From Pachyrhynchus sulphureomaculatus (Eukaryota; Arthropoda; Insecta; Coleoptera; Curculionidae), in NCBI GenBank assembly GCA_019049505.1, contig CM032454.1, positions 144,485,685 to 144,549,684 on the forward strand: DNA of 64,000 nucleotides, written 5' to 3'. Positions 1 through 11,763 of the stretch are shown in pieces. The notes beneath the pieces were generated by a model. The model made no database searches and had not been told where the DNA came from. It saw nothing but the letters and a program-made list of their open reading frames with translations. Within the stretch, counting starts at the first letter, position 1, and the number at the start of each line of letters is the position of its first letter. The translations under genes were made by a program, and so were the position numbers.

Positions 1-40
1 CCTCCCTAGTGGGGCGCACCCCGCAGGTTGAAAAACGCTG
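1..40. mobile_element. 3' end of a hAT transposon (left-copy counterpart of the 14949-17561 element)
   Basis: Bases 25-40 are the 16-bp terminal inverted repeat AGGTTGAAAAACGCTG. They are followed at 41-48 by CAGTAAAG, the same 8-bp target duplication seen on both sides of the complete copy at 14949-17561. The rest of this copy lies left of the window. Confidence 0.9.
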
Positions 41-192
41 CAGTAAAGACCGGAAAAAAACTTTGTTGAAGACTCATTTGGGGTGTGTTTTGTAAAGCCA
101 TTGATCGTTTTATACCTGCGTAAGAAAATTTTTTATTTCAAAAGCAGGAACACTAATTGCGCAAGTCCGACTTGCCCTTAGCTTGTTTTTTG
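41..192 (+). mobile_element. Element T, 3' portion (left copy)
   Basis: The sequence matches the 3' part of the T family (complete copies at 2838-4123 and 59014-59722): a conserved stretch around TTTGTTGAAGACTCATTTGG, then a CGCAAGTCCGACTTGC end. It is the right flank of the hAT insertion, so bases 41-48 are the hAT target duplication. T appears non-autonomous; no coding potential is visible. Confidence 0.75.
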
Positions 193-987
193 AAATAACT
201 ATGGTCTGCTTGATGAATTCCTAATGAATCATTTGGTTTAAAACATCGTACAATATGTGATATTTTTAGCCGTTGGTATTTATTATCGACGAATTGCTTT
301 GTAGCATGATTAATACAATTTTTTTTAACATGTACCCCTACACTAACTCAAACCTGTTCCACCGGGATAAATTCGCAACAAAGTTTCATTTTGTTGCAAA
401 CTATTTGATTTTATGGAGTTTCTCAAGTTACTATAAATGAATAAAAATTATTATTGAGTTAAAACTCTTCAGTTTGTGACTTTACTTAACTCGTTTAAAA
501 ATGTAAGGTAGTCATGAAATCTATACTCAACAGATAAAAAGTTTCTCGATATTTCTACAAGGTTATTTTCATAAAATATTTTATCTTATGAGAGCTTGGT
601 GTACCGAAAAGCTATTTTTCTTGATGATTTGTTTTGAGAAATAGAATGTTTTTACGTCTTATATAAAAATAGACGATAAAAATGAGATGGCATAAAAATA
701 GAACATACAAAAAGTCTAGACAAGACGAACTACCGTCTTGGCTAAAAAGGAGACTGTGAAATACGAATGTATGTTTCGGTACGCGAACAAAACTGTCCAA
801 TATCCCATCTGCATGATATGGAAAAGGATTAAATCTCTATTAACGTGAGGAAGTAACCGATAAAAAAAAGAGATTTAGTGTTTTTACATATATTTTTTAT
901 ATATAGAAAAGGAGACCCTACAAATCTTATAGAAAACCGGTCCCTGTGGATTAAACTAATTTCTATGTGTAATAAATCTCAACCTCC
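193..987. other. Unassigned AT-rich spacer (left copy)
   Basis: Nothing recognisable. A 62-codon minus-strand open frame at 612-800 has no family resemblance and low complexity, so I do not call it a gene. The right-copy equivalent is 17714-18508. Confidence 0.6.
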
Positions 988-1572
988 TTACATACACCTA
1001 GGCGCCGTAAAAAGTATGTATATTTAAAAAAAATATATTTAAAAGTGAACAATACAAAATAATGGCGATTATATATTTTTATTGTACTTTAAATTATAAA
1101 AATTTTTTTTAATATGTTTTAAATGTTATTATTATTTTTGATCAAATTAAATAGACCACTGATGAAAACTATTACACCTCCTTGTCTGCAGGATAACCAC
1201 AAAAAATAATCCAGTCTGCAATAAAAATTAATCTTGCAAAATAATGTAGTAGTTTTTCAAAAATAAAAAATTTACGGTGTTTCAAACTTTAGTATGCAAG
1301 TTTCGACCAAACAGTTTATGCTTAATTATTTATAAAAAGTTGTCTATTAGAAAATTATTTAAAAAATCTCTAGACATTTTGTAGAAAAAGAAATTATTGA
1401 GATTTAAAAAAAAAAAATAAAAAATAGCAAAAATTGACTGAGTAATATTGCAGACAGTGTCTGAAAAGAGGTAGCGGTCCTGATCCGACGTCAGGTCACA
1501 TTTAATGCTATAACCTTGTAATGGAATGGAGTAAGCAAAACTCGAATTTCTGAAAACTTGAAGTGTATGTAA
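988..1572 (-). mobile_element. MITE-A, complete ~585-bp copy (left)
   Basis: This short noncoding element is bounded by inverted TTACATACACCT / AAGTGTATGTAA ends. The same sequence recurs on the plus strand at 1837-5582 and 11395-14196 and on the minus strand at 58591-59806, each time interrupted by other elements. No coding capacity is seen, so it fits a miniature inverted-repeat transposon. The target duplication is not clear, so the superfamily is unassigned. Confidence 0.6.
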
Positions 1573-1760
1573 CTCCTTAATTTTTCTGAATGTAACAACC
1601 ACTAAACTAGGTGAAATTGGCGAGTATTCTACACAGAGAAATGATTTCGAGACCAAAAATTTGACTTGGTTCAAAATATTCATTTGAAGCAGAACAAATT
1701 CTACTCATTAAACTTCTAAATCATAATTATTAATACCTTGTTGAACGTAAAAAGAGAGAG
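1573..1760. other. Short spacer between MITE-A and the tRNA-like segment
   Basis: AT-rich sequence with no recognisable element or gene. It ends in a short GA-rich run just before the tRNA-like segment. Confidence 0.5.
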
Positions 1761-1833
1761 GAAGCCATAGCGTAGTGGGTAAGGTGTCTGCTTCTACGCC
1801 GCAGACTTGAGTTCAAATCTCGGTTCAGAAACT
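1761..1833 (+). mobile_element. tRNA-like SINE head (left copy)
   Basis: A pol III A-box-like TAGCGTAGTGGG lies at 1768-1779 and a B-box-like GTTCAAATCTC at 1811-1821, in tRNA-like spacing. The first ~30 bases closely match the head of the complete SINE at 57063-57332 (CCATAGCGTAGTGG in both). The body is missing: the sequence passes straight into a MITE-A fragment. A functional tRNA is unlikely because the acceptor arms do not pair convincingly. Confidence 0.6.
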
Positions 1834-1836
1834 AAT

Positions 1837-2186
1837 AAATTCGATTTTTTTACGAATTTTTTATTCTCTAAAGAATATTATAAGATTTATTCAAAAAAAA
1901 AAATTTTAAGAAAATTCCATTCCTTTACAAAGCATTAAATGTAACCTGGCGTCGGATTGGGACCGCTACCTGTTTTCAGACACTATCTGCAATATTACTA
2001 GTCAATTTTTAATATTTTTTTACTTCTATTTATTTTTTATTATATCAGTTACTTTTTCTACAAGATGCCAATAGATAATTTTTTATAAATAATTAAACAT
2101 AAATTTTTTGGTCGAAAATTGCATATTAAAATTTGAAACACCGTAAATTTTTTATTTAAAAAGAAACCTTTTGATACTTTTTATCT
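1837..2186 (+). mobile_element. MITE-A, 5'-truncated, left half before the LINE insertion
   Basis: This matches the plus-strand MITE-A at 11395-11763 from the AATTCGATTTTTTTACG point on, and is the inverted counterpart of much of 988-1572. It stops at CTTTTTATCT (2177-2186), which is repeated at 5302-5311 where the same MITE resumes. That marks an inserted LINE with a 10-bp target duplication. Confidence 0.7.
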
Positions 2187-2334
2187 TACTTAGTTATTCC
2201 TAAGTCTACCGTGAGATTTAAGACTGTGGAGTTGAGTTGATCAGCCTCTTCCACTCTTTTCTATTCTGTGTTAGGTTCTTAATTTCACTCCGCTGAATAT
2301 TTCTCTCCTGGGGAGTGTTCCTTGCCTCCTCTTG

Positions 2335-2790
2335 CTATGTTCTCCTAGGTCTTCTTCTTCTATTTGCTCCCTGGACTCGTGCCTCATATATTCTTTTTGT
2401 TAGTCTTTCTTCCGTTATCCTGTGTATATGTCCCAGCCATCCCAGGGGTCTCTCCTGAATTTTTGTCAACATTGGTTTTATTTTGAATTTGCTTCTGAAT
2501 ACTTCGTTCCTGATTATGTCCTTTCTTGATTTTCCATCTATTTTCCTCAGGAATCTCATTTCCATTACGTTTATTCTACTCTTGTCCTTACTTGTGAGGG
2601 ATTATTTAGGTTGTGCTGTAGGTTTTCTTCTGTGTCTGCTATTATCGCCATATCGTCCGCAAAAAGTAGTTCTGATATTTCGATTTTTTGCATATTCTAG
2701 TATCCCAGCATCATCAGTCTTGTTTTCTGCTTGGCTCTCTTCACTGCCTTGTTTAGCACTATTGCGAATAATAAAGGGCTCAGCACACAT
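2335..2790 (-). pseudogene. LINE reverse transcriptase, palm FADD box and C-terminal region
   Basis: The palm block KQGCVLSPLLF and the FADD catalytic box (2663-2652) lie in the same reading direction. They are followed by a C-terminal segment with the W-x-GH-I motif and an arginine-rich end that is common in insect endonuclease-RT LINEs. The reading frame changes between the pieces, so no full domain is open. Confidence 0.7.
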
Positions 2791-2837
2791 CCTTGTTTTA
2801 GGGCGGTCGTTATTTCGAAATCTCTTAACACTTCATT

Positions 2838-4123
<1,286 letters not shown>

Positions 4124-4966
4124 GTTCTTACCCTATTTTTTGTTGTATCTTACATATTTTTTATCACTTCTGTTATTTCCCTATTTACTCCACATCTTTG
4201 TAGGCTTTCCCATATATCCTCTCGTCCTACTCTATCGAATGCCTTTTTAAGTCGATGAAAGCTATTTCTCTATACTCTGCCTTAATATAAGTATGGGTTC
4301 CTGTGTACTCCTGCCTTTTCTAAAACCATATTGGGTTTCTTCTAGAGAGTTTTCTAACTGATCTTTTATTCTTGTTCCTATTATTCTAGCGAGTACTTTG
4401 GCTGATAGACTCATTAATGTTATGCCTCTATAATTTTGGCACTCCTACGTCTCCTTTTTTATGAATTGGAATATTATGAATAGTATAATACTAGTATTTC
4501 AGTCCTTGGGCACTATGTTTTCTTTTACGATCTTATTTAGCAACTTGGTGAAATCTATTCTTCCCTCTTCCTCCAGGCTTCAGCATTTCCGGTGTAATTT
4601 TGGCGATCCCGGCTGCTTTACCTGTTTTCAATTTCGCTATGGCTTCATTGACTTCATCTTCGGAAATAGTTAATTCTACAGGCCCTCCTTCCTCTCTTAT
4701 TTCGGTTACCTATACCTTCGTGATATCTGATTCTGTTATTTCCTGAAAGTGTTCTTTTCATCTATCCATTATCTGGACTTCATCTGTTGTTATGTTTCCA
4801 TTTTTGTTCTTCATATTTCTCATGCTACATTCGTTCTTCTTTCTTAGTTGTTTCAGTGTTCCGTAAAATAGTTTCTGGTTGCCTCTGAAATTTTCTTTCA
4901 TATTTTGCCTGAATTTCCTCTAAGACTCTTGCTTCACTTCTTTTACTGTGGTTTTGACTAGTTTCC

Positions 4967-5206
4967 TTATCTCCTTGTATCTTTCGTAGTCCTTTGTTGT
5001 ATTTGTACTAAGATATTTGTTCCATAGCTTTTCTTTTCCTTAACGCTTTTCTGTAACTCTGTTGTCCACCAGTTTGTTCTTTTCCAATAGTTGTTCCCCG
5101 ATTTTGTTTTTCCGTGACTTTCTTCTGCTGCAGTTAGTGTTGTTTCTTTTAATCTTTGCCAGTGATCCTCCATGTCTGTCTCGTCTCCATTCTGTCCTCT
5201 TAGCAT
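4967..5206 (-). pseudogene. LINE endonuclease-RT linker fragment (left copy)
   Basis: This 79-codon frame, rich in Trp, Lys and Glu, resembles the linker between endonuclease and RT in insect LINEs (NWWTTELQKSVKEKK-like). It belongs to the LINE at 2187-5301 and leads toward the RT N-terminal blocks at lower coordinates. The upstream endonuclease is absent. Confidence 0.6.
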
Positions 5207-5301
5207 TTTCCTAAGGATTTCTTGGTATTTATTTCTATGCGTTTTCTCTTTGAGTTTATAACTTTTTATTTTCTTCTTTATTTCCTTTCTTCTTTTGTCT
5301 T

Positions 5302-5582
5302 CTTTTTATCTACTACATTACAAGATTATTTTTTGTTTTTGCAGATTGGATTATTTTTTGTGTAGTTATCCTGCAGACAAGGAAGCATCATAGTTTTGAT
5401 TGGTGGCCCATTTAGCGCGATAAAAAATAATGTTAGCATTTAAAACATATTTAAGAAAAAAATTCTTATAATTTAAAGAACAATAAAAATATATAATCGC
5501 CATTCTTTTGTTTTATTCACTTAATTCACTAAAAGTATTGTTTTTAAAACATACATACATTTCGCAGCGCCCAGGTGTATGG
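5302..5582 (+). mobile_element. MITE-A, right half after the LINE insertion (left copy)
   Basis: It resumes at the CTTTTTATCT duplication and continues through the CCTGCAGACAAGGA stretch. It ends at the GCGCCCAGGTGTATG terminus, which is the inverse of the 988-1010 end. Confidence 0.7.
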
Positions 5583-6437
5583 AAATAAATGTGAAAGATG
5601 CTTTCTTGAGAATATAGGGATCATCTATACGTGCATTTCCGAGAATCACATAAAATTTATCTAAATCACTAATAAATTATTGTAAAGAGTATTCCACGTT
5701 AAGAAGAGAATATATTAAATAAAAAGCATGAAAACACTAACAAAATTCATTTATGTTTTATTTCATTATCTTGGAAAATTTCATCAAAAATCATACTATG
5801 TGCATATATGTTATCTATCATCGACCCTTAACTGTCTTAACAATGAAAAAAAAAACGAACAAATTGATCACTTTCTAGTAAAATAAAGTTTTGGTAATCA
5901 AATTGGGCCAACAAAAGCGAACTACAGGAGCTGAAAAGGTTTGATTTGATTTAGCTGCCGGATATGAATCTTTGGCGGCAGGAAATATTAAAAGAAATAT
6001 ATCTAATAAAATGTTTAGACATCTCGTCTATATGGAGCCCTACTAACACAGAAAGAAAATGTTTTCGGTGTGTGTTAATTTTTCATTTCTAATGCAGGGA
6101 AATAAAATCTATCATGGACGAGAAACTTAATATTAGGACTCATTGTAAAGATACATAACGCCATAGTCAAGGGACCCCTCACTAATCTTATGGAAAATGG
6201 GGCCCGGCCAACTTCTTTTATATTACATTTTTTTTTTTAGCTTTTGTAGCCCTGATTAAAAGTCTCCACGGGCACAAAGTGCGAAGTGCCTAGTTTAGGC
6301 TTTTAGATTCAGAGACTATCACTTTTCATTTCCTAATTTTTCATTATTTTACTTTCTATTTAGCTAGATTAGGTTACGTTAGGTTAAGTTTTTTTTGTTT
6401 AAATCGGGTTACGATGATCTCTTCGAAACTTGGTCAG
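5583..6437. other. Unassigned spacer (left copy)
   Basis: No coding or RNA feature is recognised. A short TTAGGTTACGTTAGGTTA segment near 6370-6390 resembles the insect telomere repeat TTAGG, but it is only about three imperfect units. The right-copy equivalent is 23112-23967. Confidence 0.5.
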
Positions 6438-6438
6438 G

Positions 6439-6504
<66 letters not shown>
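6438..6504. repeat. (TA)n microsatellite bordering the Penelope pair, left side
   Basis: About 66 bp of TA repeats directly outside the left Penelope arm. A similar tract at 9323-9381 borders the right arm. Insertion beside AT tracts, or seeding of such tracts by the element end, would both explain the arrangement. Confidence 0.95.
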
Positions 6505-6506
<2 letters not shown>

Positions 6507-6533
6507 TTTGATTTCTTGAACCTTTATATAAAT

Positions 6534-7899
6534 AAATCTTTTTGATGTATCTTGGGTTTTAGTTCATTAAATGAAAATCTTGGAGTTCTTTTGAATTTTT
6601 TTTTATATTATTTTGACGTTTCGCCCCTAGTTTTGGGCATTTTCAAAAAACAGTTTGCCATGTCTAGAAATAAAATTAAAAATACATCACAGTCTTGCTT
6701 TAAATTACAACAATAACACTAGTTTACAAATATAACACGTATAATTATATAAATAAAAGGAAAAACACTGTTTTAAAATTTTACATAACTTAGTTTAAAT
6801 TTAATTTCTATTTACAAATTCCATATTTTTAAGTACCTCGAAAACAAGTGACCGTGATTAATGTATTTCAGTCGATGGTTAGTGTTAAGACTGGCGGACG
6901 AACTATTTTTTAGTATGATACCATTTTTGATAGTTTTTTATACTAATTTTGAAATGTTTTTATTTGCTTTTTTTTATTTATTTAATTGTTTATTTTTACT
7001 ATTATTATTAAGTTTAAAGAAATTGGCACTAATTAGGTAAGATGTTATTGTATATTAAACTTAGGTCTTTGATGTCAGTTCTGTCGTTTACCGCGTTTTT
7101 TTCCCTCCTTATTTCTATCATTTCTTTAATTATCAGTTTATGATAATTATGGTCCTTATTTAGGATCTTGGTTTCTTTGTAATTAAAACTGTGATTTGTT
7201 TCGTTTTCGTGCTTGTTGAGTGCGGTTGTAGCGTTTTTTGTGTATTTGTGGCCGTTTAATTTATTTTTTAGCAGTTGGCTAGTCATACCTATGTACTTTT
7301 TTGGACAATTTTCGCATGGGATAGTATATACTACATTGGAGTCCTTTGTTATGGGTGTTCTATCTTTCAGTTTAGTGAATAGAGAATTTAATTAGTTGTA
7401 GGATTTGTGGCAGACAGATATGTCGTATTTGTTTAATGTGTATTTTAATTTTTCGAATAGATCTCTTATATATGGTAGTGATATGTATTTTTTTTGTGTT
7501 TGGTTGTTTGGGTCCGATTTTGTGTTGTTATCTTTTGTATTGTTATATAGTCGGTATGTGCGTTTTTTTATTATTTGATTTATGACATTTATTTCGAAGC
7601 CGTTTGATGATAGAGTTTCTTTTACTTTTTTAAGGATAACCGGTCTAAATTGTGGAGAGGTCAATGTGATGGCACGATCGGTCAATCCCACTATTATACT
7701 TATTTTTTGAGATTTTGAGTGGTTTGAATGATAGTTCAGATATATACCTGACCACGTTGGTTTAGTGTACCACTTAGTTAGGATTTCGTTGTTCTTTTTC
7801 CCGCGTATGAGAGTCATATCTAGAAAGTTTATTTCTTCATTTTTTTCTTTTTCTATAGTAAATTGGAGTTTGCGATGGAATGCGTTGAACTTTTCGTGG
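6534..7899 (-). mobile_element. Penelope-like element fragment, left arm of a head-to-head pair (left copy)
   Basis: The minus strand encodes the C-terminal part of a Penelope-like RT, including an INFLDMTL block and a RAITL block. A GIY-YIG endonuclease follows (VYTIPCENCPKKYIGMT), then an open frame ending at 7029. A single premature stop interrupts it at 7394-7392, where the right arm has a Lys codon. The RT catalytic palm is missing, so this is a 5'-truncated copy. The arm is the inverted repeat of 7928-9322. A 3' untranslated part runs out to 6534, next to the TA tract. Confidence 0.85.
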
Positions 7900-7964
7900 C
7901 AGCACCTAGAGATAAGGTCGACGAAATCCACGAAAAGTTCAACGCATTCCATCGCAAACTCCAA
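7029..7964 (-). pseudogene. Penelope-like RT C-terminus plus GIY-YIG endonuclease, left arm
   Basis: Frame 7964-7392, then after one stop 7286-7029. The first ~25 codons read through the 28-bp centre and antisense of the opposite arm, so only sequence from about HEKFNAFH onward is genuine. The GIY-YIG nuclease nicks target DNA in this retroelement class. The YIP..C..C...YIG spacing is intact; I did not locate the catalytic Glu with certainty. It lacks the RT active site and carries a stop. Confidence 0.8.
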
Positions 7965-8744
7965 TTTACTATAGAAAAAGAAAAAAATGAAGAAATAAAC
8001 TTTCTAGATATGACTCTCATACACGGGAGAAAGAACAACAAAATCCTAACTAAGTGGTACACTAAACCAACGTGGTCAGGTAGATATCTGAACTATCATT
8101 CAAACCACTCAAAATCTCAAAAAATAAGTGTAATAGTGGGATTGACCGATCGTGCCATCACATTGACCTCTCCACAATTTAGACCGGTTATCCTTAAAAA
8201 AGTAAAAGAAACTCTATCATCAAACGGCTTCGAAATAAATTTCATAAATCAAATAATAAAAAAACGCACATACCGACTATATAACAATACAAAAGATAAC
8301 AACACAAAATCGGACCCAAACAACCAAACACAAAAAAAATACATATCACTACCATATATAAGAGACCTATCCGAAAAATTAAAATACACATTAAACAAAT
8401 ACGACATATCTGTCTGCCACAAATCCTACAACAAATTAAATTCTCTATTCACTAAACTGAAAGATAGAACACCCATAACAAAGGACTCCAATGTAGTATA
8501 TACTATCCCATGCGAAAATTGTCCAAAAAAGTACATAGGTATGACTAGCCAACTGCTAAAAAATAAATTAAACGGCCACAAATACACAAAAAACGCTACA
8601 ACCGCACTCAACAAGCACGAAAACGAAACAAATCACAGTTTTAATTACAAAGAAACCAAGATCCTAAATAAGGACCATAATTATTATAAACTGATAATTA
8701 AAGAAATGATAGAAATAAGGAGGGAAAAAAAAAAAACGCGGTAA
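7863..8744 (+). pseudogene. Penelope-like RT C-terminus plus GIY-YIG endonuclease, right arm
   Basis: A 293-codon open frame, the longest in the window. Codons up to about 20 are antisense of the left arm. The genuine part runs through the RT C-terminal blocks (KLQFTIEKE, NFLDMTLI, TKPTWSGRYLN, RAITLTSPQFRP), then GIY-YIG (VYTIPCENCPKKYIGMTS). A lengthened A-run near 8726-8737 shifts the frame and ends it about 18 codons before the left-arm terminus. No RT palm is present. Confidence 0.8.
7900..7927. other. 28-bp centre of the Penelope palindrome (left copy)
   Basis: The arms pair right up to CGTGG / CCACG on either side. The centre reads naturally as coding sequence in the plus direction (a PRDKVDEI-type continuation), so it is extra 5' sequence kept by the right-hand copy. 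That places the truncation points of the two copies only 28 bases apart. Confidence 0.8.
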
Positions 8745-9318
8745 ACGACTGAACTGACATCAAAGACCTAAGTTTAATATACAATAACATCTTACCTAAT
8801 TAGTGCCAATTTCTTTAAACTTAATAATAATAGTAAAAATAAACAATTAAATAAATAAAAAAAAAAGCAAATAAAAACATTTCAAAATTAATATAAAAAA
8901 CTATCAAAAATGGTATCATACTAAAAAATAGTTCGTCCGCCAGCGTACACACATATTTTTCGCCAGTCTTAACACTAACCATCGACTGAAATACATTAAT
9001 CACGGTGCTTGTTTTCGAGGTACTTAAAAATATGGAATTCGTAAATAGGAATTAAATTTAAACTAAGTTATGTAAAATTTTAAAACAGTGTTTTTCCTTT
9101 TATTTATATAATTATACGTGTTATGTTTGTAAACTAGTGTTATTGTTGTAATTTAAAGCAAGACTGTGATGTATTTTTAATTTTATTTCTAGACATGGCA
9201 AACTGTTTTTTGAAAATATCCAAAACTAGGGGCGAAACGTCAAAATAATATAAAAAAAAATTCAAAAGAACTCCAAGATTTTCATTTGATGAACTAAAAC
9301 CCAAGATACATCAAAAAG

Positions 9319-9322
<4 letters not shown>
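7928..9322 (+). mobile_element. Penelope-like element fragment, right arm of the head-to-head pair (left copy)
   Basis: Plus-strand partner of 6534-7899 with the same RT C-terminus, GIY-YIG domain and 3' region, ending at the TA tract at 9323. It contains about 28 bases near 8941-8968 that are missing from the left arm, plus small indels. The two arms are therefore separate copies that have drifted slightly, not a foldback artefact of one read. Confidence 0.85.
9211..9241 (+). ncRNA. Degenerate hammerhead-like motif at the Penelope 3' region
   Basis: The right-hand half of a hammerhead core, GGGGCGAAACGTC, is preserved. The left half, where CTGATGA would be expected, reads TGAAAA. The left arm (6615-6646, minus strand) is better: it has TGCCC pairing with GGGGC as a possible stem II. 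Penelope-like elements are known to carry hammerhead ribozymes in their terminal regions. Here the catalytic box is not intact, so activity is not expected. Confidence 0.35.

Positions 9323-9381
<59 letters not shown>
9323..9381. repeat. (TA)n microsatellite bordering the Penelope pair, right side
   Basis: About 58 bp of TA repeats immediately outside the right arm, mirroring 6438-6504. Confidence 0.95.
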
Positions 9382-9384
<3 letters not shown>

Positions 9385-10112
9385 AAAATGAATGAGTCCT
9401 GAGATCTGTAGGTTTTTTTGAAACAACACCACTTGACTGTGCAACGACTCAAATTTTGTACTTGCCTCTTTTATGTCTGTTTATTATTTATAAATATGAC
9501 ACCTTCTACATGCTTTTTTTTTCTATAACTAGGAACAGACAACCAAAAAAACAGGAAGGTCCATAAATCAGTTAAAATTTGTTTGGCTTATTTCGCAACC
9601 ACGAGTTTTACTTTAAGTAAACTTCAAGCAAGGCATCGAAGACACCAGGAGCATTATACTCGGAAGTTCCTTTTCAGCACATACTTAATAAATATTGACG
9701 TCTACATACCTACAAGCTGTAGCTGGTTAAAGAATTTAAGCCAATTGCTTAGAGACTCAACTTGAATCACTTGTGTAAATGCTTTTCAATATTCCTCAAC
9801 ATCTTATTATCTTTATACGGCAATAAACAGAATTGCCATAGTTAGAGCAACACAAATCCTAAACTAAATCTCCCAGAGCGTTTAAATTCCCCTAAAAAGA
9901 CGACTAAAGTAACAATGTTGGAATACGAAATTATGTTCGTACTTGAGTGATTTAAAAATGACAGACCTAACAACTGTTAATTCCACGCTATATGTGCAGA
10001 CAATTAAAAACTTCTTCATACCTACTCAACAAAATTTTCATGGTTATAACCATACTTGAAACAGACCTCTACCAGTCATTGCACACATTTTCCAGAATAA
10101 ACTAATTTCCAA
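9382..10112. other. Unassigned sequence ending at the duplication breakpoint
   Basis: No recognised element. A 60-codon plus-strand frame at 9583-9765 is shared by both copies but has no family features. The segment matters as the last stretch common to both large copies. Confidence 0.5.
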
Positions 10113-10975
10113 TCCACCTATTATCTACCTTAGTCTTATGTGTCCATACCATTTTAATCGTTTTTCTTCAATGGTGTTTATTGCGTTCCCTTCTTCTTTC
10201 TTCATTTGTTATTCTCTCCATACGTGTCACTCTATAACATCTTCTCCCATACTCCATCTCTACCACGTTAATTTTAGATTTATTTCTTTTGTTGATCGTC
10301 CATGTTCTGATCCGTATGTCATTATGCTTTGTATTATTGATCTGTATATGCGTGTTTTGTTTATCTTTGTAATGTGTTTGTCCTACAGGATCGAATTTAA
10401 TTGTCTTATACATGTTCGCGTTTGTCCTAATCTAGCTTTAATCTCTTCTTCTGATGTTGCGTTTTTTGAAATGATGGTTCCTAAATATTTAAATCTATCG
10501 GTTCCTTTGATTATTGTTTAGTTATCGACTTCTAGATTCTCCACGTTTCCCTCCTTTGTTGTTGATATTCCGTTTTATCAAAGTTTATTGCTAATTCTGC
10601 TTTCGTGTATTCTTCTTTCAGTTTTCTTACCATATAACTGAGGTCTTCCTCATCTTGCGCTATGATTACTTGGTCGTTTGCGAAACTTAGAGTATATAAG
10701 TAACCTTCTCGTATTGGGACTCCCATTCCACTACATTTTTGCTTTCATTTTTTTAATGTTTGTTCGAGGTATATTTTGAATAGTATTAGGGATGTAGAGC
10801 ATCAGTGTAATAGGCCTTTTGATTTTTGGTGTCTCTTCCCTATTTTATGTCCTATTTTTATGTTCACTGTGTTGTTTTCGTAGAGAGCTTTTACTGCGTA
10901 TATTAGTTCTTTATCATGCCCATTTCTTTCATTGCGTTCCATAATCTTTGTCTTGGTATTGAATCATAGGCCACA
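10113..10975 (-). mobile_element. LINE reverse transcriptase fragment beginning at the duplication breakpoint
   Basis: On the minus strand a block near 10960-10900 matches the AYDSIPRQRLWNAMKEMG RT region. The palm reads FANDQVIIAQDEEDL (frame 10726-10532), where FADD has become FAND. The C-terminal tail is in frame 10413-10168. The palm mutation and frame breaks make it dead. Its low-coordinate end coincides with the inferred duplication junction, so its 3' end may have been cut by that event. Confidence 0.75.
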
Positions 10976-11394
10976 TTTTTATACTTAAAAAATGCCATTT
11001 ATAAAAAACGAGCCTTTTAGAAATCATGAACATTTAGAACAAGTTATTAGAACCTCCCGAAATACTTAGAAATGTTTCAAGAGAAATACGATTTAGAACA
11101 ATGTTATGTATGAAGTGAAATGGGGGACTTACGGAGTTTTAACACCCCTTTGACATTTTTAAATTATATTAATTTTTAATTAACTTAATTAATGTTGTTT
11201 TTATTATTATTAACCAAACTTAATTTGTACTTTTTGAGAGGATATAATTTAATCTTCTAACAAAGCGTTAAAACATTTGTTAAATTAGATGAGTTTTGGC
11301 TTTAGCATCTGTGAGTATTTTGATTTGTAAAATATCGATATGGCTATTAAGATACAAATCAGCAATTGTAAAATTTATGTTTTAAATTTAAAGG
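10976..11394. other. Unassigned AT-rich spacer
   Basis: No open frame or repeat recognised. Confidence 0.5.
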
Positions 11395-11763
11395 GTTACA
11401 TACACCTCGAATTTTCAAAAATTCGATTTTTTTACGGATTTTTATTCTTTATATTTTTTTATTTAAGAAAATTCCATTCCTTTATTAAGTTATAACATTA
11501 AATGTGACCTGGCGTCGGATTGGGTCCGCTTTATTTTTAAAGCTTCATTACTTTTTCGACAAAACGTCGAGAGGTTTTTTTAATTTTTCTTATAGACCAT
11601 CTTTTATAAATAATTAAACATAAATTTTTTGGTCGAAAATTGCATACTTAACTTTGAAACACTGTAAATTTTTTATTTTTGAAAGAATTACCCTTTGACA
11701 ATTTTTAACTACTACATTAATTTACAAGATTAATTTTTATTTTTGCAGATTGGATTCTTTTTT
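11395..11763 (+). mobile_element. MITE-A, left half before a LINE insertion
   Basis: It starts with the TTACATACACCT terminus and follows the same sequence as 1837-2186. It breaks after GGATTCTTTTTT (11752-11763); GGATTATTTTTT at 13962-13973 begins the other half. The 12-bp near-identical pair is the LINE target duplication. Confidence 0.75.

Noticed and set aside
612..800. Small gene of 62 codons, present in both large copies
   Set aside because: Conservation merely reflects the recent duplication. The composition is that of AT-rich noncoding DNA and no domain is seen.
1761..1833. A functional tRNA gene
   Set aside because: Box-like segments are present, but the acceptor and D arms do not pair well. 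The same head is part of a complete SINE at 57063-57332, so it is a SINE remnant.
6370..6396. Telomere or subtelomere signal (TTAGGTTACGTTAGGTTA)
   Set aside because: Only about three imperfect units. Such short runs are common inside insect chromosomes.
7863..8744. Intact host GIY-YIG endonuclease gene
   Set aside because: Its first codons are antisense of an inverted copy. The flanks are Penelope RT sequence and it sits in a palindrome of retroelement ends.
10138..10521. 127-codon plus-strand open frame
   Set aside because: It is antisense to a LINE RT C-terminal region.
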